From an uncultured Lachnospiraceae bacterium (GTDB lineage: Bacteria; Bacillota; Clostridia; Lachnospirales; Lachnospiraceae), in the NCBI GenBank assembly GCA_934351705.1, contig CAKRJK010000127.1, positions 1-5,336 of the forward strand: DNA of 5,336 bases. Reading direction: 5' to 3'. The notes below the pieces were generated by a model, which was not told the DNA's origin, made no database searches, and saw only the letters and a program-made list of their open reading frames with translations. Shown here in pieces: positions 1 to 5,336 of the stretch (positions are counted from its first letter, which is position 1; every line of letters begins with the position of its first letter). The translations under genes were made by a program, and so were the position numbers.

Positions 1-1149
1 AGTGCCACAGTTTCCTTGACGGTGCCGAATGATGACGGCACAATCATATCACAGGACAAGGAAACCTATGCGAGTGTCATCCTGACTTTGGACGGAGATA
101 TGGACGAAGATCAGGCGGCGGGAATCGCAAAATTTATTGCTACGGAAGTGGGCAATGATACGACAGAGAGAATCACCATTTTGGATTCCAATACCAATGT
201 GCTTTTCTCGGGTGGAGACAGTACGTCTACGTCCGGAATTGCAAGCAGCAACTTTTCTTACCAGACCAAAGTAGAGGGCATGGTCAAAAATAATGTCAAA
301 GACGTTATTATGGGAACGAATGTCTATGACAATGTAGAAGTCGGTCTGAATCTGGCAATGAATTTTGACCAGAAGAAGATTACCGATCATCACTATTATG
401 TAGATGAAGGACAGGAACAGGGCTATCTGGACAGCGAGAAGATTTATGAGGCAACCACAAGCGGAGGAGCGGCGGCGATACCGGGAACGGATTCCAATGA
501 CGATACCACCTATGTTCTGCCGGACGGTGAGAATGCGGAATCTTCTATCTCAGATATTGAGAGAAACTATAATCCGAGTGAAACCATCACGGAGACAGAG
601 GGGGCTGTCGGCAATATTGAATACGATACGTCTTCCATTGCGGTAACCTGCAGTGTGAATAAATTATATGACGAGGATACCTTAAAGGCACAGGGCAAGT
701 TGGACAAACAGACCTTTGATGAGTTTGCGGCTGCAAACAGTGACAGAGTCAAGATTGACGTTGATCAGGACTTGTACCAGATGGTAGCCAATGCGACGGG
801 ATTTCCGGTAGAGAATATCTCAATCGTTGCATATGAAGTTCCGTACTTCCAGTGGTCGAAAGATTCGGGAAGAACCGTAAGTGACTATTTACAGATAGCA
901 CTTGCCGTATTGATCTTCGCTCTCTTAGGTTATGTGGTATTCCGCAGCACCAGAAAAGAGCAGGTGGAAGAAATTGAACCGGAATTGTCCGTAGAAACGC
1001 TGCTTGAGACAACAAAAGAGGCAGAGTTAGAGGATATCGGACTGAATGAGAAATCAGAGACACGTATTCTGATAGAAAAATTTGTAGATGAAAATCCGGA
1101 AGCGGTCGCATCGTTGCTCCGCAACTGGTTAAATGATGAATGGGAATAA
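1..1149 (+). CDS. fliF: Flagellar MS-ring protein FliF, 3' part (5' end outside window)
   Basis: FliF forms the MS ring in the cytoplasmic membrane, the base on which the rotor and export gate assemble. The reading frame is open from base 1, so the gene starts upstream; 382 codons are present, against about 520-560 residues for the family, so the N-terminal membrane segment and first ring domain are missing. What is visible, in fragment numbering: the end of the second ring-building (YscJ/FliF) domain with a typical VTxxD-like motif, here ITILDSNTNVLFS, at about 57-69; the third domain, about 80-280, with the characteristic GG..IPGTDSN loop and ERNYNPSETI strand; a transmembrane helix at 297-314 (bases 889-942); and a cytoplasmic tail ending in KFVDENPEAVASLLRNWL, which is the conserved FliG-binding tail. 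The stop at 1147-1149 lies 3 bases before fliG. An in-frame TTG at 16 is internal and not a start. Identification is firm. Confidence 0.97.
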   Translation, partial: SATVSLTVPNDDGTIISQDKETYASVILTLDGDMDEDQAAGIAKFIATEVGNDTTERITILDSNTNVLFSGGDSTSTSGIASSNFSYQTKVEGMVKNNVKDVIMGTNVYDNVEVGLNLAMNFDQKKITDHHYYVDEGQEQGYLDSEKIYEATTSGGAAAIPGTDSNDDTTYVLPDGENAESSISDIERNYNPSETITETEGAVGNIEYDTSSIAVTCSVNKLYDEDTLKAQGKLDKQTFDEFAAANSDRVKIDVDQDLYQMVANATGFPVENISIVAYEVPYFQWSKDSGRTVSDYLQIALAVLIFALLGYVVFRSTRKEQVEEIEPELSVETLLETTKEAELEDIGLNEKSETRILIEKFVDENPEAVASLLRNWLNDEWE

Positions 1150-1152
1150 ATT

Positions 1153-2160
1153 ATGGCACATGATGAGATGACAGGTGTTCAGAAGGCTGCGATTTTATTG
1201 ATTACCATAGGGCCGGAAAAATCCGCAACAATTTTTAAACATCTGAAAGAAGAAGAAATTGAAGAACTGACTCTGGAGATTGCAAATACAAGAAGTATCT
1301 CTGCACAGTCAAAAGAAGATGTTTTGGAAGAGTTCTATCAGGTATGCCTTGCACAGCAGTATATTGCAGAGGGTGGTATCGGTTACGCAAAAGAACTCCT
1401 GGAGAAAGCATTGGGCGAAGAAAAGGCAAAGGATGTCATTACAAAACTGACAGCATCCCTGCAGGTACGTCCGTTTGAGTTTGTACGTAAGACCGATCCG
1501 AGTCAGGTATTGAACTTTATACAGGATGAACATCCACAGACGATCGCAATGATCTTATCCTATCTGCCACCGGCACAGTCCGCATTGATCTTAGGTGCGC
1601 TGACACCGGAAAAACAGGCAGAGGTTGCAAAGAGGATCGCAATGATGGATCGGACATCACCGGATGTTATCAAAGAGGTAGAACGCGTTTTGGAGAGAAA
1701 ACTGGCATCTTTGCTCAATCAGGATTACACGATCGCGGGCGGTGTCGATGCGATTGTCGATATCTTGAATACCGTAGACCGCGGAACAGAGAAGCATATT
1801 ATGGAATCTTTGGAAATCGAGCAGCCTGAACTTGCAGATGAGATCCGCAAGAAGATGTTCGTGTTCGAGGATATTCTCCTGCTGGACGACCGTGCAATTC
1901 AGCGTGTGTTGCGTGACGTAGACAACAATGACTTGGGAATTGCATTAAAAGGTGCAAATGAAGAGGTTCAGAATGTCATCTTTAAGAACATGTCAAAACG
2001 TCTTGCAGCGATGATCAAAGAGGACATGGAGTTTATGGGACCTGTCCGTATGAAGGATGTAGAAGAGGCACAGCAGAAGATTGTTGGTATTATTCGTAAG
2101 TTAGAGGATTCCGCAGAAATTGTTATTTCCAGAGGCGGAGGTGACGAGATCGTTGTCTAA
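1153..2160 (+). CDS. fliG: Flagellar motor switch protein FliG
   Basis: FliG is the rotor protein of the C ring. It binds the FliF tail on one side, FliM on the other, and interacts with the stator to produce torque. The product is 335 residues, normal for the family. Seen in order: an N-terminal FliF-binding domain (MTGVQKAAILL, about 6-100); the middle domain with the EHPQ motif at 126-129 and a probable partner Arg161, which bind FliM; a Gly-Gly hinge at 196-197; the MFVF motif at 235-238; and the C-terminal torque domain. Aligned by eye with E. coli FliG, the charged torque residues are kept: K266, R283, E290, D291 and R299 (E. coli K264, R281, D288, D289, R297). The ATG at 1153 gives the usual N-terminus and sits 3 bases after the fliF stop. 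Only a weak GGGA lies upstream, so translation probably depends on ribosomes finishing fliF. The 3' end carries the fliH ribosome binding site and overlaps fliH by 8 bases. Confidence 0.98.
   Translation: MAHDEMTGVQKAAILLITIGPEKSATIFKHLKEEEIEELTLEIANTRSISAQSKEDVLEEFYQVCLAQQYIAEGGIGYAKELLEKALGEEKAKDVITKLTASLQVRPFEFVRKTDPSQVLNFIQDEHPQTIAMILSYLPPAQSALILGALTPEKQAEVAKRIAMMDRTSPDVIKEVERVLERKLASLLNQDYTIAGGVDAIVDILNTVDRGTEKHIMESLEIEQPELADEIRKKMFVFEDILLLDDRAIQRVLRDVDNNDLGIALKGANEEVQNVIFKNMSKRLAAMIKEDMEFMGPVRMKDVEEAQQKIVGIIRKLEDSAEIVISRGGGDEIVV
2137..2144 (+). promoter_or_regulatory. Ribosome binding site of fliH, inside the fliG coding end
   Basis: The sequence GGAGGTGA is a full 8-base match to the anti-Shine-Dalgarno end of 16S rRNA. 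It lies 8 bases before TTG 2153 and decides that start. The same bases form part of the codons for the Gly-rich FliG C-terminus (RGGGDE). Confidence 0.85.
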
Positions 2161-2974
2161 TCTTTATAAACAAAGATACATACAGAATGAAGAAAAAGCA
2201 GTGCGGGTAATCAATTCAAACCAGATGATTGCAAAAAAAATCGAGCAGATGACAAGGCAGATGCAAGGACAGACAGCCGGTACGAGTGGATTTTCTGAGG
2301 GACTGGATTCGCAGCAGGTCGAAGAGGTTCAGCCGGAGCCGGAGATTGATTACGTTGCGGAGGCAAAAGCACAGGCACAGGAAGAAGCAAAAAAGATTCT
2401 TGAGCAGGCACAGGAAAATGCGAAGGCACAGGTGGCAGCGATTTTAAGCGAGGCAGAAAAACAAAAAGTTACTGTATTGGAGAATGCCAAGGCAGAGGGA
2501 GAAAAAAGAGGTTACGAAGAAGGACAGGCAAAGGCAGAAGCACAGCTGATCCGGGAACAGAAGAAACTGGATGAGAGAAAACAGCAGTTAGAGCGGGAAT
2601 ATCAAAAACAGTTAGAAACAATGGAGCCGGAACTGGTGAGTGTGATAGCGGAGGTTTTTGAAAAGGTTTTCCATATCCAGTTTGCGGATAAAACAGAGAT
2701 ACTCTTAGCACTGGTATCCGATGCAATCATGAATGTCGAGGGAAGCAAGGATTTCCGTATCCGTGTGTCCAATGCCAATTTTGAGTTTATCGATACACAC
2801 AAAGCAGAGATTGAGCAGAGAGTCGGCAACGACGTATCGTTAGAGATTGTCGCCGACAGCCTGTTGGAAGAGAATCAGTGTACCATAGAGGCGGACTCCG
2901 GTGTATTTGATTGCAGTCTTGGAGTACAGTTAGAGAATCTGATTAAAGATTTGAAAAGTCTGAGTATAGATTAG
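2153..2974 (+). CDS. fliH: Flagellar assembly protein FliH (export ATPase regulator)
   Basis: FliH binds the export ATPase FliI as a dimer, restrains its activity and anchors it to the export gate and C ring; it resembles the peripheral stalk (b plus delta) of F-type ATPases. From TTG 2153 the product is 273 residues. Seen: an N-terminal MSNLYKQRY segment; an acidic linker, about 45-65; a long Ala/Glu/Gln/Lys-rich helix, about 66-157, with a G-x3-G-x3-G motif at 116, 120 and 124, a hallmark of FliH; and a globular C-terminal domain, about 160-273, with the family pattern NQCTIEADSG...VQLENL. Start choice: an in-frame TTG at 2120 has no ribosome binding site and would add residues lying deep in fliG, whereas TTG 2153 has a perfect site 8 bases upstream and gives the usual FliH N-terminus. 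The gene overlaps fliG by 8 bases. An A8 run at 2233-2240 lies in codons 27-30. Confidence 0.95.
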   Translation: MSNLYKQRYIQNEEKAVRVINSNQMIAKKIEQMTRQMQGQTAGTSGFSEGLDSQQVEEVQPEPEIDYVAEAKAQAQEEAKKILEQAQENAKAQVAAILSEAEKQKVTVLENAKAEGEKRGYEEGQAKAEAQLIREQKKLDERKQQLEREYQKQLETMEPELVSVIAEVFEKVFHIQFADKTEILLALVSDAIMNVEGSKDFRIRVSNANFEFIDTHKAEIEQRVGNDVSLEIVADSLLEENQCTIEADSGVFDCSLGVQLENLIKDLKSLSID

Positions 2975-2978
2975 GTGA
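2973..2978 (+). promoter_or_regulatory. Ribosome binding site of fliI, overlapping the fliH stop
   Basis: AGGTGA (with a further G) begins inside the fliH TAG stop and ends 5 bases before GTG 2984. No comparable site precedes the in-frame GTG at 2975, so this element supports 2984 as the fliI start. Confidence 0.75.
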
Positions 2979-2983
2979 GATGC

Positions 2984-4291
2984 GTGGCATATAGAGAAAA
3001 GTATTTACAGTTAGCAGAAAAAACATATTTTAACCGTTTGGGAAAAGTTGTTAAAATCGTAGGTCTGACGATAGAATCCATAGGGCCGGATGCAAAGATT
3101 AACGATTTGTGCCGCATTATCATTGATAAGACAAAGGGAATATCGGTTATGGCAGAGGTTGTAGGGTTTCGCGATAAGAGACTGTTACTGATGCCATTTG
3201 AAAATATTGAAGGACTCGGTGTTGGATGTATCGTAGAGAATACGGGACATCCTTTATCTGTTTTGGTGGGAGACGGTCTGTTGGGGCATACCTTAGACGG
3301 AATTGGAAGACCGACAGATGTGGAGAGCTTGGATCTGGATGAGGAATACCCGGTTGAGGCGGCTCCTCCCGATCCGATGGCAAGAGAGATTATCAACACG
3401 GTACTGCCGCTTGGCGTAAAAGCCGTAGACGGTCTGATCACAGTGGGAAAAGGTCAGCGTATCGGAATTTTTGCAGGTTCCGGTGTGGGAAAGAGTACAC
3501 TGATGGGTATGTTTGCCCGCAATACGTGCGCCGACATCAATGTCATAGCACTGATCGGAGAGCGTGGACGAGAAGTACGCGAATTTGTGGAAAAGGATAT
3601 GGGCGAAGAGGGAATGAAACGCTCCGTGGTTATCGTTGCAACTTCGGACACGCCGGCATTGATCCGTAACAAAGCCGCAAAAACGGCGACAGCCATTGCG
3701 GAGTATTTCAGAGACAAGGGAAAAGATGTCCTTTTGATGATGGATTCCCTGACGCGTTTTTCTATGGCACAACGGGAGATCGGGCTTGCCTCGGGTGAGC
3801 CGCCGGTAACACGAGGCTATCCGCCAAGCGTTTACTCGGAAATGCCGAAATTATTAGAGCGTGCGGGAAATTCCGATGTAGGTTCTATCACAGGTCTGTA
3901 TACGGTATTGGTAGACGGAGACGATTTCAATGAACCGATTACCGATACGGCGAGAAGTATTTTAGACGGACATATCATGTTAAATCGAAAGCTGGCACAC
4001 AAGAACCATTATCCGGCGATTGATGTTATGCAGAGTATTTCCCGTGTTATGAATGCGGTGGTAGACAGCGAACATAAAGAGGTGGCAGGAAAATTAAAGA
4101 ATGTTATGGCAACCTATGCGGAGGCAGAGGATTTGATCAACATAGGAGCATACAAGCAGGGCTCCAACCCCGAGATTGACTATGCCATCGCCAAAATTGG
4201 TGCGGTCAACGAATTTTTACAACAGCGTACAGATGAAAAATTTGATTTTGAGACAGAGATTGAGATGTTAAAAGAACTGTTTCAGGATTAG
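2984..4291 (+). CDS. fliI: Flagellum-specific export ATPase FliI
   Basis: FliI is the cytoplasmic hexameric ATPase of the flagellar type III export apparatus. It hydrolyses ATP to help load and unfold export substrates at the gate, working with FliH and FliJ. From GTG 2984 the product is 435 residues, normal for the family. Seen: an N-terminal beta-barrel domain, about 1-90 (GLTIESIGPDAKINDLC); the Walker A loop AGSGVGKS at 164-171 with Lys170; catalytic Glu193 in GERGREV; Walker B LLMMDS with Asp254; the F1/FliI family signature PAIDVMQSIS at 344-353; and the probable arginine finger Arg354. All key catalytic residues are present, so the enzyme should be active. Start choice: GTG 2975 directly abuts the fliH stop but has no ribosome binding site, while GTG 2984 has AGGTGA 5 bases upstream; the alternatives differ by only three residues. 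Spacing to fliH is 9 bases. Confidence 0.97.
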   Translation: MAYREKYLQLAEKTYFNRLGKVVKIVGLTIESIGPDAKINDLCRIIIDKTKGISVMAEVVGFRDKRLLLMPFENIEGLGVGCIVENTGHPLSVLVGDGLLGHTLDGIGRPTDVESLDLDEEYPVEAAPPDPMAREIINTVLPLGVKAVDGLITVGKGQRIGIFAGSGVGKSTLMGMFARNTCADINVIALIGERGREVREFVEKDMGEEGMKRSVVIVATSDTPALIRNKAAKTATAIAEYFRDKGKDVLLMMDSLTRFSMAQREIGLASGEPPVTRGYPPSVYSEMPKLLERAGNSDVGSITGLYTVLVDGDDFNEPITDTARSILDGHIMLNRKLAHKNHYPAIDVMQSISRVMNAVVDSEHKEVAGKLKNVMATYAEAEDLINIGAYKQGSNPEIDYAIAKIGAVNEFLQQRTDEKFDFETEIEMLKELFQD

Positions 4292-4296
4292 GAGGT
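4290..4296 (+). promoter_or_regulatory. Ribosome binding site of fliJ, overlapping the fliI stop
   Basis: AGGAGGT shares its first two bases with the fliI TAG stop and lies 6 bases before ATG 4303. It rules out the in-frame TTG at 4297, which would almost touch the site. Confidence 0.88.
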
Positions 4297-4302
4297 TTGC
4301 AC

Positions 4303-4743
4303 ATGGCAAAGTTTGTCTTTAAAATGCAAAATATTCTGAATTTGAAGCTCAAGGTGGAGAATCAGCAAAAAATCGAATATGGACTGGCAAATGCAAAGTT
4401 AAAAGAGGAAGAGGACAAGCTTCGTCAGCTTATGGTGCGTCAGGCACAATATGAGGAACGGGCAAGAGAACTGGTGAATGGCAGGATTAACATAAAAGAC
4501 ATCAAAAGCTGCAAGCAGGCAATCGATGCGATGAAATCCGCAGTCAGAACCCAGATGATACAGGTACATGTGGCTCAAAAGAATGTAGACCTTGCGAGAG
4601 ACAGGTTAAACGAGACAATGATGGAACGCAAGACATACGAAAAGCTAAGAGAGCATGCGTTTGAGGATTTCAAACAGGAACTTGCGTACGAGGAGAACAG
4701 GGAAATTGACCAGTTGGTAAGTTACAATTTCCACAAAGAATAG
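4303..4743 (+). CDS. fliJ: Flagellar export protein FliJ
   Basis: FliJ is a small coiled-coil protein that inserts into the FliI hexamer like the gamma subunit of F1-ATPase, couples it to the gate protein FlhA, and helps cycle export chaperones. The product is 146 residues, the usual length. It is almost wholly alpha-helical, with two long charged amphipathic stretches at about 15-60 and 65-135, as expected for an antiparallel coiled coil. The N-terminus MAKFVFKMQNILNLKLKVE and the C-terminal ERKTYEKL...EENREIDQLV pattern fit the family. The family diverges strongly in sequence, so the position directly after fliI is important evidence. The ATG at 4303 has an excellent ribosome binding site and lies 11 bases after the fliI stop. 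Confidence 0.93.
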   Translation: MAKFVFKMQNILNLKLKVENQQKIEYGLANAKLKEEEDKLRQLMVRQAQYEERARELVNGRINIKDIKSCKQAIDAMKSAVRTQMIQVHVAQKNVDLARDRLNETMMERKTYEKLREHAFEDFKQELAYEENREIDQLVSYNFHKE

Positions 4744-4748
4744 AGTGT

Positions 4749-4754
4749 GAGGTG
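4749..4754 (+). promoter_or_regulatory. Ribosome binding site of the YlxF/MotE-like gene
   Basis: GAGGTG lies 5 bases before ATG 4760 in the short gap after fliJ. It confirms that the open frame running off the window end is a translated gene. Confidence 0.75.
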
Positions 4755-4759
4755 GCAGT

Positions 4760-5336
4760 ATGGCAGAAGAGAATAAGAATCTGGATAAAAAAGCCGCAAA
4801 AAAGGCGGAGAAAGCACGCAGAAAAGAAGAAAAAAGAGAGCGTAAAAGAGCCAAGAAAGAAGCAAAAAAAAGCGGTGCGGCAAACACAGGAACAGAATTT
4901 CAGGAGGAGGAAACCACAGGGGGCAAAGTAGCCGTTGTTCTGGTGACACTGATCATCATCCTGATCTGGATTGCAATTTTGGGATTTTTGATTCATTTTG
5001 ACGTGGGCGGATTCGGCTCCACAGTCATGCAGCCGATTTTAAAAGATGTTCCTTATGTCAATAAGATTCTACCAAAGACAGAGGAAGAAGATAAGGCAAA
5101 AGATGACAAGTATCCGTACAAGAATCTAGACGAGGCAACCGCCTATATCAAGGAATTGGAAAAAGAGCTTGCGGACGCAAAAGAGGGAAATTCCAAAAAC
5201 GATGCTTATGTAGCCGATCTGGAGGCACAGGCGGCACAGTGGAAAGAATACAAAGCCAATGAGGCTGCATTTGAAGAAACGAAAGCAAAATTTTATGAAG
5301 AGGTTGTTTTTTCAGATCAAGCACCCGATATAAATG
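4760..5336 (+). CDS. YlxF/MotE-like flagellar membrane protein, 5' part (3' end outside window)
   Basis: The frame is open from ATG 4760 to the window end: 192 complete codons plus one base, no stop. Seen: a hydrophilic, very basic N-terminal tail (18 Lys/Arg and 8 acidic residues in the first 40); a short acidic linker; one transmembrane helix at about 57-80; a linker; and a charged coiled coil at about 122-183, ending in FYEEVVFSDQAPDIN. The basic tail predicts an inside N-terminus and an outside coiled coil. In B. subtilis and Clostridia this slot between fliJ and fliK holds YlxF, related to the MotE/FlbB group: one membrane helix, a coiled coil and a C-terminal domain like the MgtE intracellular N domain. 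The latter would lie beyond the window. MotE-type proteins assist stator or motor assembly in some bacteria; that role here is an inference. The gene starts 16 bases after fliJ and is probably co-transcribed. Databases may label relatives as magnesium transporter, which the architecture does not support. Confidence 0.75.
   Translation, partial: MAEENKNLDKKAAKKAEKARRKEEKRERKRAKKEAKKSGAANTGTEFQEEETTGGKVAVVLVTLIIILIWIAILGFLIHFDVGGFGSTVMQPILKDVPYVNKILPKTEEEDKAKDDKYPYKNLDEATAYIKELEKELADAKEGNSKNDAYVADLEAQAAQWKEYKANEAAFEETKAKFYEEVVFSDQAPDIN

Noticed and set aside
16..18. TTG as the start of fliF
   Set aside because: The frame is open to base 1 and the preceding codons continue the conserved ring domain; the gene begins outside the window.
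404..646. 80-codon + strand open frame in another phase within fliF
   Set aside because: Arg-rich out-of-frame translation of the FliF third domain, fully inside a conserved gene, without a start signal.
749..1111. Antisense open frames opposite the end of fliF
   Set aside because: The + strand encodes the clear FliF membrane helix and FliG-binding tail; the antisense frames overlap each other in different phases and look like nothing known.
2120..2122. TTG 2120 as the start of fliH
   Set aside because: No Shine-Dalgarno sequence upstream, and it lies before the perfect site at 2137-2144, which points to TTG 2153.
2971..3441. 156-codon open frame on the minus strand opposite the start of fliI
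   Set aside because: Ser/Pro/Thr-rich composition typical of an antisense shadow; no domain recognised and no gap in the operon to hold its signals.
3293..3772. 159-codon open frame on the minus strand inside fliI
   Set aside because: It lies wholly opposite strongly conserved FliI motifs (Walker A to Walker B), has no recognisable protein features, and no ribosome binding site was evident. It is a shadow of codon use in fliI.
4902..4910. Strong internal Shine-Dalgarno-like AGGAGGAGG in the YlxF/MotE-like gene, possible internal start for a tail-less form
   Set aside because: No ATG, GTG or TTG lies in frame at a workable distance; the run is explained by Gln-Glu-Glu-Glu codons. At most it could slow ribosomes before the membrane helix.
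4760..5336. Magnesium transporter MgtE
   Set aside because: Relatives share only an MgtE N-domain-like tail. This protein has one membrane helix and a coiled coil in a flagellar operon, not the multi-helix channel of MgtE.
1..5336. A previously undescribed system, or phage, defence or mobile-element content
   Set aside because: Every stretch longer than 16 bases is coding sequence of a recognisable flagellar operon in conserved order; no foreign genes, repeats, RNA genes or hairpin terminators were seen.

Overview
This window is an internal piece of a flagellar export and rotor operon. All genes are on the + strand, packed almost without gaps: 3' part of fliF (1-1149), fliG (1153-2160), fliH (2153-2974), fliI (2984-4291), fliJ (4303-4743), and the 5' part of a YlxF/MotE-like membrane protein gene (4760 to the window end). 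The order fliF-fliG-fliH-fliI-fliJ-ylxF matches the Bacillus subtilis fla/che operon and flagellar loci of motile Clostridia. Both ends are cut by the window, so fliF lacks its start and the last gene lacks its stop.

The organism is most likely a motile Firmicute of class Clostridia, probably Lachnospiraceae (Roseburia/Agathobacter/Butyrivibrio-like). This rests on the gene order, strong GGAGG-type ribosome binding sites, TTG and GTG starts, moderate-to-low GC with many AGA, GGA and GCA codons, and the style of the FliG, FliF and FliI sequences. The family-level placement is an inference from recall, not from a search.

The genes work together as follows. FliF forms the MS ring in the membrane, and its cytoplasmic C-terminal tail (present here) holds FliG. 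FliG is the rotor protein that meets the stator and makes torque and direction switching. FliH, FliI and FliJ form the soluble ATPase complex of the flagellar type III export gate: FliI is the hexameric ATPase, FliH its peripheral-stalk-like regulator, and FliJ the central stalk. The last gene encodes a single-pass membrane protein with a very basic cytoplasmic tail and an external coiled coil, of the kind usually found between fliJ and fliK.

There is no non-coding stretch longer than 16 bases, and I see no promoter, terminator, RNA gene, mobile element or CRISPR array. Most of the window is a canonical, well-known system. I did not find a new one. The points worth a second look are translational: the start-codon and ribosome-binding-site arrangements at the junctions, two A8 tracts, the periodicity of the FliH stalk, and the unusual basic tail of the last protein.
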